From Erysipelotrichaceae bacterium (GTDB taxonomy: Bacteria; Bacillota_I; Bacilli_A; Erysipelotrichales; Erysipelotrichaceae): a stretch of DNA of 15,042 bases. The translations under genes and the position numbers were made by a program. The stretch is from assembly GCA_017620435.1 (NCBI GenBank), contig JAFZQL010000025.1, positions 1 through 15,042 of the forward strand, read 5' to 3'. Below, piece after piece: positions 1-7,711 of the stretch (its first letter is position 1; each line of letters starts with the position of its first letter). The notes beneath the pieces are model-generated. The model saw only the letters and a program-made list of their open reading frames with translations. It was not told where the DNA came from and made no database searches.

Positions 1-818
1 TAAACGGAATCGATCGTTTTCTGTTCAGTAAACATCATCATGTTGGAGACCTGAAGCGCTACTTCATAATGGCTCAGCTCATCAGGAGGTGAATCGGGAA
101 CGATGATGATCATCATCAGTATTCCCATGACGATGATGGCGCAGGTAAACAGAACTTCCCTGGAAGGGTCAAACAGAAGCAGCAGAAAGGCAAGAAAAAA
201 CATGCCGATCGAAGTAAAAAAGACAATGCCGGAGGCAAAACCTTTCAGTTCATCGTTGTGGATCAGATATTTCAGGCTCAGATCGGCATCGTCCACCTGT
301 TCCCCGTTGATACGGAAAACGGAATCTTCAAAACAGGATCCGTTGGAATAATAGACTCCGACTCCTTTTCCATCGGAACTGTCGGAATCGATGGAGATCC
401 TGATCCGGTCATAATCAGACAGAACATGATTCAAGGGAAAAGTCCGGAAATCGTTATCGATGATCTTTCCGACATCGATCGTTTCAGACGCATAGATCTC
501 TTCTGTCGTATCGTTTGCGATCTGTACCGTAACAGTCCCCTCATTTATCCGGGCATAGGTGGCAAAAAGGATGGAAACGCTCTCTCCGTCCTGTACAGCC
601 GGAATGACTGCTTCAATGCTTACGTTCTCGTTGACTTCAGCCACGGATCTGTCATAGGAATCGTTTCCGACGGAAAGCTTTCCCAAGGTTGTCCGGTAGC
701 TGCTTAATGTAAAGATAAGCAGCAGAATCCAGGAAATCAGGAATATAGATAAAAGAATTTTGTTCTCCGCAAAATTCTTTTTCAGTCTGTTTTTCATATC
801 TGCCGCTTTCATCTTCAT
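1..818 (-). CDS. DUF2142-type polytopic membrane protein (GT-C-like), N-terminal part only
   Basis: About 272 residues are present; the gene runs off the left edge of the window. The ATG at 818 overlaps the stop of the upstream glycosyltransferase (ATGA), which supports this start; an ATG at 812 is the alternative. Residues about 19-37 form a first membrane segment. Residues about 45-185 are a hydrophilic, beta-rich, threonine/aspartate-rich domain probably outside the membrane. Membrane segments follow at about 193-216 and 222-240, then the motif PDSPPDELSH (241-250). PPDE followed closely by His is typical of the DUF2142 family, whose members resemble GT-C sugar transferases that use polyprenyl-phosphate sugars, the acidic pair being the candidate active site. 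The gene is the last one visible of the capF-led unit. A role in adding a sugar at the outer membrane face is inference. The family call is fairly safe, the function is not. Confidence 0.8.
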   Translation of the reverse strand, partial: MKMKAADMKNRLKKNFAENKILLSIFLISWILLLIFTLSSYRTTLGKLSVGNDSYDRSVAEVNENVSIEAVIPAVQDGESVSILFATYARINEGTVTVQIANDTTEEIYASETIDVGKIIDNDFRTFPLNHVLSDYDRIRISIDSDSSDGKGVGVYYSNGSCFEDSVFRINGEQVDDADLSLKYLIHNDELKGFASGIVFFTSIGMFFLAFLLLLFDPSREVLFTCAIIVMGILMMIIIVPDSPPDELSHYEVALQVSNMMMFTEQKTIDSV

Positions 819-2041
819 AATTCTAGCATATTATAGCCGTCATTATTAAGCCTATCTGTCGAATAGTCCGGGACCGGAATGCCCCGTATGAGTTTTCTGA
901 TATTCTCCTTGATCGTTTCTTTTTCACTGCCTACGGTATCATATCCGTATTCTTTCAGGATCCTGTAGGCAGGAGAATTCGGATCGCAGATGCCCAGGAT
1001 CTGCTTCTTCAGCAGGAGATATTCAACGATCTTGCTGGGAAGATATGGCTGTATCGGACAGCCTGCCACAAGGGTATCAAACAGGACCAGGATATCCGCA
1101 TCCTTCATGATTTCTGTCGATTCCTGGTAGGATACCTTGTCATGAAGGATGAATACCTGTTCCAGACCATATTCCCTGATCTTTCTTACGTCATTCGGCT
1201 GTATCTCCGAATACTGGTGGAAGACGATCTTATCCTGCAGGGAAGGATCCTCTTCGTGCAGTTCCTTCAGGGCTTCCAGGAAAGAATCGATCTTTCTTAG
1301 ACCGTAGAGTCTTCCCAGATGAACAGCCTGCTTCACTTTGTGCTCAGGCTGCGCAGCATTCAGCAGATTCCTGTAGACATCCCATTCCGGAATGAAGGTC
1401 AAAGGCATGATGACGGATTTCTTTTTCAGTTCTTCGTAATTCTCATACTGTTTCAGGGTAAAGTCTCTCTGCTCCTCACAGATGAAAATGAGTTTATCCG
1501 CATTTCTTACCGCCACTTCTTCATAACGGTCGTGATACAGGACAAAAGATCCGACCTTGAACGCAATGCGGTAGATCAGGCTTCTGTCCTTCAGTTCTGT
1601 CTTCTTGTACGGAGATCCCTTGAACGGATCTGAGAATGAGGCATACCATTCTACTTCCGGATGTTTCTTTTTGATCCTGTACGCGGCGATATGAGAAATG
1701 CCCGGTACGATGGAAGAGAACAGGTAACGGTACTGTTTCTTCTCAAATACCTTCACGGCATCCCTGACATACCTGTTCATCAGAAAAAGAGAAACCGGCA
1801 GACGCAGCGGGTAATTGCGGGGAACCGACCAGTCCAGATCGGAAGTATAGATCATGTGGAACTTACGGTACTGTTCATCCTTTTCCAGGACTTTCAGCAG
1901 ACTTTCATCGGTCTTTCCTTTAAAACAGAAAACGTCCATATCCAGATCGACGTTTCTTAATCTTTTATAAGTCAGTAGTGTAACGGTGTCGTTATACGGG
2001 ACAAAACTTCCCGGAACAACAAACATCTTGTCCCTGTTCAT
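815..2041 (-). CDS. GT-B fold glycosyltransferase (group 1/GT4-like)
   Basis: A 408-residue soluble protein that probably adds a sugar to a lipid-linked intermediate on the cytoplasmic side. The N-terminal half (1-230) looks like an acceptor-side Rossmann domain with a GSFVPYND opening. The C-terminal half begins with a strand and loop (AVHLGRLYGLRKIDSFLEAL, 239-258), the usual start of the donor domain in GT4/GT1 proteins. LPSKIVEYLLLKKQILGI (334-351) is the donor-binding helix region, where other members have an 'acxKxxEYlaagkPvig' pattern. The start overlaps the stop of the DUF2304 gene by 4 bp (ATGA). Met6 (ATG at 2026) is preceded by an AGGGA-like sequence and is a possible alternative start. 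The gene also overlaps the DUF2142 gene by 4 bp, so translation of all three is probably coupled. Donor and acceptor cannot be told from sequence. Confidence 0.85.
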   Translation of the reverse strand: MNRDKMFVVPGSFVPYNDTVTLLTYKRLRNVDLDMDVFCFKGKTDESLLKVLEKDEQYRKFHMIYTSDLDWSVPRNYPLRLPVSLFLMNRYVRDAVKVFEKKQYRYLFSSIVPGISHIAAYRIKKKHPEVEWYASFSDPFKGSPYKKTELKDRSLIYRIAFKVGSFVLYHDRYEEVAVRNADKLIFICEEQRDFTLKQYENYEELKKKSVIMPLTFIPEWDVYRNLLNAAQPEHKVKQAVHLGRLYGLRKIDSFLEALKELHEEDPSLQDKIVFHQYSEIQPNDVRKIREYGLEQVFILHDKVSYQESTEIMKDADILVLFDTLVAGCPIQPYLPSKIVEYLLLKKQILGICDPNSPAYRILKEYGYDTVGSEKETIKENIRKLIRGIPVPDYSTDRLNNDGYNMLEL

Positions 2042-2388
2042 TTCTTTTTCGTTTCTTCCAGTTCTTTCTTTAATCTGGCGACTTCATAGGTCAGCCTGAT
2101 GATCTCCTGATTGTGTTTCGATATCATGATGTAGACGTAGAATGTCAGCCCGTAGAGAAGACCGATCATGATCAGGAAGACCGCATTGACCGGGATCTCG
2201 ATGCCGACCAGATGGGAAAACTGATAGAAAGTCTCCGGGAATATCGCCATGACCAGCGTGGAGATTGCCCATAACAGCCAGACGATCGAATACTTGATGT
2301 TCAGTTTCTTGTTCATTACAAAAAACAGAACGAATGAAAACGCGATCATGGAAGCGATAAGTAATCCCAGTCTTAAACTACTCGACAT
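2038..2388 (-). CDS. DUF2304 family small membrane protein
   Basis: A 116-residue protein with three hydrophobic segments (about 6-24, 33-50 and 67-90) and a charged, probably coiled-coil tail (about 92-116) ending in a lysine/glutamate run. This length, topology and the 'KYSIVWLLWAI' stretch after a short charged loop fit DUF2304, a family usually encoded beside a DPM1-like polyprenyl-phosphate glycosyltransferase. The same arrangement is seen here, with that gene directly upstream and an 11-base gap between them. An AAGGAG ribosome binding site at 2396-2401 lies 7 bases before the ATG and overlaps the upstream stop codon. By association it may be a membrane anchor or partner for the glycosyltransferase that lacks its own membrane domain. 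Biochemical function of the family is not established as far as I know. Confidence 0.85.
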   Translation of the reverse strand: MSSSLRLGLLIASMIAFSFVLFFVMNKKLNIKYSIVWLLWAISTLVMAIFPETFYQFSHLVGIEIPVNAVFLIMIGLLYGLTFYVYIMISKHNQEIIRLTYEVARLKKELEETKKK

Positions 2389-2399
2389 ACTATGACTCC

Positions 2400-3074
2400 T
2401 TACTGAATGAAAATAATGGATAGAGATACCGACAGCATGAAATAGACGGATTTCAGAGGATTATGGAAATAGGATACTCCCGTTTCTCTTTCCTTCATTT
2501 CTACCTGTACTTCTTTTACTTTGTATCCTTTATGAATCAGATGACACAAGGCATCCGGTTCGGCATAGAAGTTCATCGAACGGGAGAATTCCTGTATGAC
2601 CTTCTTGCCTAAGGCTCTCATGCCGCTGGTCGGATCGCTGACTTTGTGTCCGGTCTTTAAACGAATCAGGAAACAAAGAAGTCTACTTCCCAGCATGCGC
2701 ATGTTCAGCGGTTTTTTTTCGTTCACGAAACGGGATCCGACGACATAGTCGTTTCCGTTTTCGACTTCTTTCAGCAGATCAATCATATAGCGAGGAAGGT
2801 GCTGGCCGTCTCCGTCGATGCAGATCACGCAGTCGTAGTCGTGATCGCAGGCGTACATGAAACCGACCTGGGTCACCCCGGCTATTCCCAGATTGATCGG
2901 AAGACTCAGATGCGTTATCCGGTTCTGATTCAGCAGATCATCCGTACGATCCGTTGAACAGTCGTTAATGACCAGATAGTCGTAACCGTATTCTTTGACT
3001 TCCCTGATCAGAGATACGATAGAATCCTGTTCGTTGTATGCGGGAATAATAACCAATACTTTCATCTTTAACAT
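2400..3074 (-). CDS. DPM1-like GT2 glycosyltransferase (polyprenyl-phosphate sugar synthase)
   Basis: A 224-residue GT-A enzyme. Visible motifs are IIPAYNEQDSI (9-19, nucleotide-binding first strand), INDCSTD (36-42) and IDGDGQH (86-92), whose Asp residues bind the metal and the nucleotide sugar. GSRF (113-116) and a PTSGMRA stretch follow near residues 147-153, all usual for dolichyl/undecaprenyl-phosphate mannosyl- or glucosyltransferases. It lacks the long C-terminal two-helix membrane anchor of GtrB-like enzymes and has only a hydrophobic end. The next gene encodes a DUF2304 membrane protein that could supply anchoring. The start at 3074 shares one base with the upstream stop (TAATG), typical of translational coupling; Met4 is a less likely start. 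Likely role: charging undecaprenyl phosphate with one sugar for a GT-C-like transferase of the same unit. The sugar is unknown. Confidence 0.88.
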   Translation of the reverse strand: MLKMKVLVIIPAYNEQDSIVSLIREVKEYGYDYLVINDCSTDRTDDLLNQNRITHLSLPINLGIAGVTQVGFMYACDHDYDCVICIDGDGQHLPRYMIDLLKEVENGNDYVVGSRFVNEKKPLNMRMLGSRLLCFLIRLKTGHKVSDPTSGMRALGKKVIQEFSRSMNFYAEPDALCHLIHKGYKVKEVQVEMKERETGVSYFHNPLKSVYFMLSVSLSIIFIQ

Positions 3075-4180
3075 TATAACTTATTCTTGAAATATTGTTG
3101 AATAACCGGAAGCTGTCTTTCAACCATCGACTCGATATTGTAGGCTCCGGCGATCTGCAGACTGCGCAGGGACATCTTTTTTCTGCTGTCAGGCCGCAGA
3201 CAGAAATCGATCGCTTCCGTCAGTTCCTGAATGTTTCCTGTCTCATAGACGATGCCGTTACCGTCGACCATGCTGAGACCGGCAATGCAGTGATCGCTGG
3301 AAATGACAGGAAGACCGCAGGCAACCGCCTCATTCAGAACCAGACCCCAGACATCGGTCTGCGACGACAGCACAAACAGATCGCTGGCCTTGTAGTAGTC
3401 GTCGACTTCTTCCGGCGGAACGAAATCGATGAAATGGATGCGGTCCGTATCCTTTGTCAGTTCAAGATATTTTTCATCGGGTCTTCCGCCCAGAATGTAC
3501 AGATCGCAGTCCGTGCTGCAGTTCTTGACCGCCTCGATCAGGTCTTCGAATCTCTTGCGGGGAATAAACTGGCCGACACCCAGTACGATCGGTTTTCTGC
3601 TCTCTATCTTCAGTTTCTCTCTGAGTTCTGTTTTCTCCTGATCCGACAGCGGTTTTTCCAGGATCCTGGCTCTGTCCACCGAAGAGAAGTTATGCACATA
3701 GATGTTTTCTCTCTTTGCTCCGCAGGATACCAGATGTTCCTTCGTCACTTCAGAACTGCAGAAAATGATCGGACACAGTTTAGAGACGATCAGATTCTTT
3801 AGTAAGTCTTTCAAGAAAGAACGTTTCTCACCCAGAGCGTAGCCGTCGACATTGACGACCACTTTCTTTCCGATCAGCTTGCAGTAAACAAGACCGAGAA
3901 TATTCGTAACAGGTCCGTAGCCGTCAAAAAGGATCAGATCGTCCCTGTGTCTTCTGATCACTTTCAGTACATCAAAACACAGAGGTTCCGGTCTGTCGTT
4001 CTTGTTGTTCAGTTTAACGACCCTGCACTTTTCCGAACCGTGTTTCAGAAAACGTCTGTCCCGGTCCTTCTCCTTGTCTTTGGTATAATAAATCACCGTC
4101 TCATAATGTTCAGAGAGTTCTTCACACCATCTGAGCCTGTAAGGCGCGATATTGGTCGTAATGATGATGATCTTATCCAT
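3074..4180 (-). CDS. GT4 family glycosyltransferase
   Basis: A 368-residue GT-B retaining glycosyltransferase. The N-terminal domain starts IIIITTNIAPYR (4-15), as in many polysaccharide GT4 proteins. The donor domain opens with VGQFIPRKRFEDLIEA (202-217), including the basic residues that contact the donor phosphates. The E-x7-E region reads DVWGLVLNEAVACGLPVI (276-293), with Asp in place of the first Glu and Glu284 as the second; the D-x-WGLVxNEA version occurs in a recognisable GT4 subgroup, so activity is likely kept. No membrane segments are seen. The start overlaps the upstream GT2 by 8 bp and the stop overlaps the DPM1-like gene by one base. It probably adds one sugar to the lipid-linked repeat unit; specificity cannot be deduced. 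Confidence 0.88.
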   Translation of the reverse strand: MDKIIIITTNIAPYRLRWCEELSEHYETVIYYTKDKEKDRDRRFLKHGSEKCRVVKLNNKNDRPEPLCFDVLKVIRRHRDDLILFDGYGPVTNILGLVYCKLIGKKVVVNVDGYALGEKRSFLKDLLKNLIVSKLCPIIFCSSEVTKEHLVSCGAKRENIYVHNFSSVDRARILEKPLSDQEKTELREKLKIESRKPIVLGVGQFIPRKRFEDLIEAVKNCSTDCDLYILGGRPDEKYLELTKDTDRIHFIDFVPPEEVDDYYKASDLFVLSSQTDVWGLVLNEAVACGLPVISSDHCIAGLSMVDGNGIVYETGNIQELTEAIDFCLRPDSRKKMSLRSLQIAGAYNIESMVERQLPVIQQYFKNKL

Positions 4181-5129
4181 TCAGATCCAGCTTTCTACAT
4201 AATGCATAAAGAATACGCGGCGAACAGGAAGCAACGGCAGCCAGAAGATAGGCATTCCGTTCCCCTATCCCTTTGATCTGGCCCAGTATCTTCTTTCCTT
4301 CCATAATTTCATACAGTTTCCTGTGATCGCTGTAATCCAGCAGTCCGGCGGCAGTATACAGCGTTCCCAGTTTCCAGCGGGGCAGTATCTTTTCGGCGAT
4401 GTCCCGATACTGTGGATACGGATCGAAGATCATCCGGATGTTTTCTTTGTATTCCTGATAGCTGCTCAGCAGTCTGTCGTAGGATGTTCCGGTCATGATG
4501 GAATTCTCGCGGATATAATAGCCGTACATCTTCCGGTAAAGATAAACGGCCTTGTGCTGATGCAGAAGTACGTTCCAGATGAAAGGCTGATCCTCAGAAA
4601 ATCTGATCTTCTCGTCAAAGTACAGTCCGTTTCTGATCAGGAAGTCTTTCTGAAACATCATGGACGGAACAACAAAGGCAATCGTTCTTTTCAGGAAAGT
4701 TTCCAGCAGTTCCTGCTGCAGGAATATTCTGATGTCTGCAGAAGTATCCTGAGGAGGGACCTGTTTCTTTACAAAAGAAAAGGCACAGAAAGAAAAATCC
4801 GCATCGTTGTCCTGCAGGGCTTTTAAAAGCCGTTCCAGAAAATCCGGCGCAACCGCATCATCCGCATCGATAAAGGAAATGTACTCACCAGAAGACGCTT
4901 TCAGCCCTGCATTTCTTGCGCTTGCCAGTCCGCCGTTTTCTTTCTCGACGATCTTGTATACGACATCTCTGTCTTTCAGATATTCTTTCGCAAGAGCGAT
5001 GCTTCTGTCCGTAGAACCGTCATCCACCAGGATCAGTTCAAAATCCTGAAAGCTCTGTTTCAGGATGGAATCAAGGCAGGTGCAGAGATACTTCTCCACG
5101 TTGTAGACAGGAACGATGACAGAAATCAT
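4173..5129 (-). CDS. GT2 family (GT-A) glycosyltransferase
   Basis: A 318-residue inverting GT2 enzyme of the EpsH/WcaA-like type common in capsule clusters. The N-terminal domain shows ISVIVPVYNVEKYL (2-15), LVDDGSTDRS (34-43), ENGGLASARNAG (64-75) and FIDADD (86-91), where D88-A-D90 is the DxD metal site. FSEDQPFIW (177-185) supplies the ED pair, where the catalytic base normally lies. The C-terminal third is not diagnostic and has no clear membrane helices. It starts one base after the capG stop (TAA-T-ATG) without a good nearby Shine-Dalgarno sequence, so translation probably depends on capG. It likely transfers a UDP-sugar, possibly the L-FucNAc made by the neighbouring enzymes, to the growing oligosaccharide; that substrate link is inference from position only. 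Confidence 0.9.
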   Translation of the reverse strand: MISVIVPVYNVEKYLCTCLDSILKQSFQDFELILVDDGSTDRSIALAKEYLKDRDVVYKIVEKENGGLASARNAGLKASSGEYISFIDADDAVAPDFLERLLKALQDNDADFSFCAFSFVKKQVPPQDTSADIRIFLQQELLETFLKRTIAFVVPSMMFQKDFLIRNGLYFDEKIRFSEDQPFIWNVLLHQHKAVYLYRKMYGYYIRENSIMTGTSYDRLLSSYQEYKENIRMIFDPYPQYRDIAEKILPRWKLGTLYTAAGLLDYSDHRKLYEIMEGKKILGQIKGIGERNAYLLAAVASCSPRILYALCRKLDLNG

Positions 5130-5130
5130 A

Positions 5131-6276
5131 TTACTGCTGTTTTCTCCACACCATCCGGTTAACGATGCCTGTATAGGACTGGATGATCCGGACGACCTTA
5201 TCCGATACGTTCAGATCGGTATAGTCGGGAACCGGAACGCCAAGATCCTGATTCCTGTTCATTTCGATCGCCAGATCGACTGCCTGCAGTACTTCTTTTT
5301 CCGTAATGCCCGAAAGAATGAAGTCGCCCTTGTCAAGCGCTTCCGGTCTTTCCGTTGAAGTACGGACCGCTACGGCAGGGAAAGGCTTGCCGATGCTCAG
5401 ATAATAGCTGGACTCTTCCGGCAGCGTACCGCTGTCAGAAACGACGCACAGAGCGTTCATCTGCAGATTGTTGTAGTCGAAGAAGCCCAGAGGCTTATGC
5501 ATGATCACACGGTCATCCAGCTTGAAACCGGTCTCTTTGATCCTGTTCGCGCTGCGCGGATGGCAGGAATACAGAACAGGAACATTGTATTTTTCAGCGA
5601 TCGCATTGATCGCGGTAAACAGAGAAAGGAAATTCTCTTCCGTATCGATATTCTCCTCCCGATGTGCGCTGAGCAGAATGTACTTTCCCTTTTCCAGATT
5701 CAGTTCTTCCAGGATATGGGATGCTTCGATTTCTTTGATATGTCTGTTCAGGACTTCCGCCATCGGCGAACCCGTAACAAAAATTCTTTCCTTTGCGACG
5801 CCTGAAGCGTTCAGATAACGGCGGGCATGTTCCGAATAGCACATATTCACATCGGAAATGACATCGACGATCCTTCTGTTGGTTTCTTCCGGCAGACATT
5901 CATCAAAGCAGCGGTTACCCGCTTCCATGTGAAAAGTCGGGATATGCAGTCTCTTTGCGCAGATTACACTCAGACAGCTGTTCGTATCGCCCAGTACAAG
6001 AACGGCATCCGGTCTTTCTTCTTTCAGAAGCTTATAGCTGCGGTCAATGATATTGCCTATTGTCGCACCAAGATCGTCTCCTGCCGCATCCAGATAATAA
6101 TCCGGCTGTTTCAGGCCGAGTTCTTCAAAGAATACGCCATTCAGTTCATAATCGTAATTCTGTCCGGTATGGACCAGGACCACATCGAAGTATTTCTCAC
6201 ATTTCTTGATTACTTCACTCAGACGGATGATCTCCGGTCTTGTCCCAACAACAATCATCAGTTTCAGTCTATCCAT
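5131..6276 (-). CDS. capG: UDP-GlcNAc 2-epimerase family enzyme, CapG/FnlC/WbjD type
   Basis: A 381-residue non-hydrolysing 2-epimerase. It shows VVGTRPEIIRLS (9-20), HTGQNYDYEL (36-45), VLGDTNS (94-100), HMEAGNRCFDECLPEETNRR (116-135) and a later SDSGTLPEES motif. The EAGNRCFDE variant rather than EAGLR, and the TSTERPEAL stretch near the C-terminus, fit the CapG/FnlC branch, which makes UDP-N-acetyl-L-fucosamine from UDP-L-PneNAc, rather than the WecB/MnaA branch making UDP-ManNAc. The presence of capE and capF in the window supports this. An AAGGAG site lies about 6-7 bases upstream of ATG 6276, inside the last codons of the overlapping GT-C-like gene. UDP-ManNAc formation remains the alternative. 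CapG is the last enzyme of the three-step path and acts in the cytoplasm. Confidence 0.92.
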   Translation of the reverse strand: MDRLKLMIVVGTRPEIIRLSEVIKKCEKYFDVVLVHTGQNYDYELNGVFFEELGLKQPDYYLDAAGDDLGATIGNIIDRSYKLLKEERPDAVLVLGDTNSCLSVICAKRLHIPTFHMEAGNRCFDECLPEETNRRIVDVISDVNMCYSEHARRYLNASGVAKERIFVTGSPMAEVLNRHIKEIEASHILEELNLEKGKYILLSAHREENIDTEENFLSLFTAINAIAEKYNVPVLYSCHPRSANRIKETGFKLDDRVIMHKPLGFFDYNNLQMNALCVVSDSGTLPEESSYYLSIGKPFPAVAVRTSTERPEALDKGDFILSGITEKEVLQAVDLAIEMNRNQDLGVPVPDYTDLNVSDKVVRIIQSYTGIVNRMVWRKQQ

Positions 6277-7711
6277 TCCTGTCTCCTTTACATAGATCGG
6301 TTCTCGAAAAAGCGATAAAGAAGATAAATACCGTCATATAGCACGAATATTTATTCATGATTTCCGTGATCAGCAGCACGCCCATGATACCCAGAAGTAT
6401 CAGCTTGTAGTTGTTTATACCGATATCACGGGCTTTCCTATCATCATACACGACTCCGATAGATACTGCCAGCAGCCAGATCAGTGCACCCGCCGCCAGC
6501 ATCATATAATACATCAGATCGCTGATGCTGCCCATGTTGTGTCCGTATTCGATCGAATAGAAATCGCCGCTCCAGGCCACATAGAACTTGTTTGCCAGCA
6601 GTTCCATCAGCTTCAAAGGATGTGTCAGAAGATACCTGTAGGTCTCGATCAGCGCTCCCTTTTCCCCTTCTACCAGATTCTCGTAAGTCAGCTTAACTCC
6701 TCTTGCTTCCCAGTAGGCTTTTGCGGCCTGCTTTCCTCTGCCGTCCGTATGTCTGCCCATGCTTTCCAGATTCGATCCGATCAGCAGCTGTTCGATGTTG
6801 TTGCTTTGAGAAAGCGTATTCCCTTCCAGTCCGCTCGAGAGCACATTCGTACACAGCAGCGAGACTGCAAGAATAAGAACCAGGATCACTTTCTTCGGCC
6901 ATTGCAGGTCAGTCAGCACAACGATCAGAACAAGCACGATATACCAGATCTTGCCGATCGGACTGACGGTCTGATTCAGGGTTACTGCCGTAAACAGCAA
7001 GACTCCGTACAGAAGGATCTTTCTTTTATCTGCCGATCCGATATAGCGGTTCAAAAGGAACAGGATCGCAGAGAAATACAGATATACAAACAGTTCGTGG
7101 GTTATACAGAAAGTCAGCAGCGAAGTGGAAGGCATCAGCAGATACAGTTCGATCAGCAGGAAGCTTTTTTCCTTTCCGATCCTTTCCGAGAAGGAATAGA
7201 AATTGATGATCGTACCCAGCAGAAAAACCAGATAGATGCCCAGATGGTATGGAACAGAGAGATATCTGAACACCGACAGGTGAATGCCCATGCCTACCAG
7301 ATAGTAGATCTGGTCCATGACACTGGAAAGTCCCTTCTCAACGATATTGTCGGCCAAAGAAGCGTAGATGGTGATGTCCCCTCCGGCTTTGGTCGAATCA
7401 AAGAAGAAAAACAGACTGACAAGTTTCAGAAGAACGGAACTGATCACCAGCAGGATCAGCAGCTTTCTGAAGCTGTATCCTGACAGAAGAGTCAGGATCT
7501 TTTCTATCAGTTTTCTTAACGGTTTTTTTAACAGATATACCACAGCCATGAATATGAGGGCTATCACAATAAAAAGCAGATACTTGATCCATCCGCTAAA
7601 AACACTGACATAGACAAAGAGATTGGAAATCAGGGAACAGATAAAAAACAAGGCGATAAAGAAATCGATGACTTTCTGAAACCATTTATCGTAATTGACC
7701 GTTCCCGTCAT
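6269..7711 (-). CDS. Polytopic membrane protein, GT-C/GT39-like glycosyltransferase (possible polymerase)
   Basis: A 480-residue protein with about ten or more hydrophobic segments. After two N-terminal helices and a basic stretch (KKPLRKLIEK, 62-71), a further helix leads into a loop with GGDITIYASLADNIVEKGL (110-128). A GD-x-x-x-Y-x-x-x-A pattern in the first large external loop is usual for GT-C/PMT-like transferases, where the Asp is the candidate catalytic residue. Mid-protein helices (PSTSLLTFCITHELFVYLYF) look like GT39-type membrane cores. A hydrophilic loop at about 312-385 ends in ETYRYLLTHPLKLMELLANK, as in many of these proteins. It overlaps capF by 4 bp (ATGA) and capG by 8 bp, with a GAGG-type RBS. 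It could use the polyprenyl-phosphate sugar from the DPM1-like enzyme. A Wzy-type polymerase is the alternative, and sequence alone does not decide. Confidence 0.7.
   Translation of the reverse strand: MTGTVNYDKWFQKVIDFFIALFFICSLISNLFVYVSVFSGWIKYLLFIVIALIFMAVVYLLKKPLRKLIEKILTLLSGYSFRKLLILLVISSVLLKLVSLFFFFDSTKAGGDITIYASLADNIVEKGLSSVMDQIYYLVGMGIHLSVFRYLSVPYHLGIYLVFLLGTIINFYSFSERIGKEKSFLLIELYLLMPSTSLLTFCITHELFVYLYFSAILFLLNRYIGSADKRKILLYGVLLFTAVTLNQTVSPIGKIWYIVLVLIVVLTDLQWPKKVILVLILAVSLLCTNVLSSGLEGNTLSQSNNIEQLLIGSNLESMGRHTDGRGKQAAKAYWEARGVKLTYENLVEGEKGALIETYRYLLTHPLKLMELLANKFYVAWSGDFYSIEYGHNMGSISDLMYYMMLAAGALIWLLAVSIGVVYDDRKARDIGINNYKLILLGIMGVLLITEIMNKYSCYMTVFIFFIAFSRTDLCKGDRNG

Noticed and set aside
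258..707. A 149-codon plus-strand frame at the left edge
   Set aside because: It mirrors the external domain of the DUF2142 protein on the minus strand, whose reading frame continues through the area with a conserved PPDE motif and a start coupled to its upstream gene.
830..835. TATAAT on the minus strand just before the DUF2142 gene
   Set aside because: No -35 better than three of six is found at a 16-18 base distance. The site lies inside the upstream coding region, and the ATGA overlap explains expression by coupling.
3095..3802. A 235-codon plus-strand frame opposite the GT4 gene
   Set aside because: Antisense to a gene with clear GT4 motifs; no family features and no plausible start signal.
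6539..7483. A 314-codon open frame on the plus strand opposite the GT-C-like gene
   Set aside because: It lies wholly antisense to a well-supported membrane protein gene. Its translation is glutamine/histidine/arginine rich, has no recognisable motif, and no ribosome binding site or promoter stands out. It looks like a mirror of the sense codon use.
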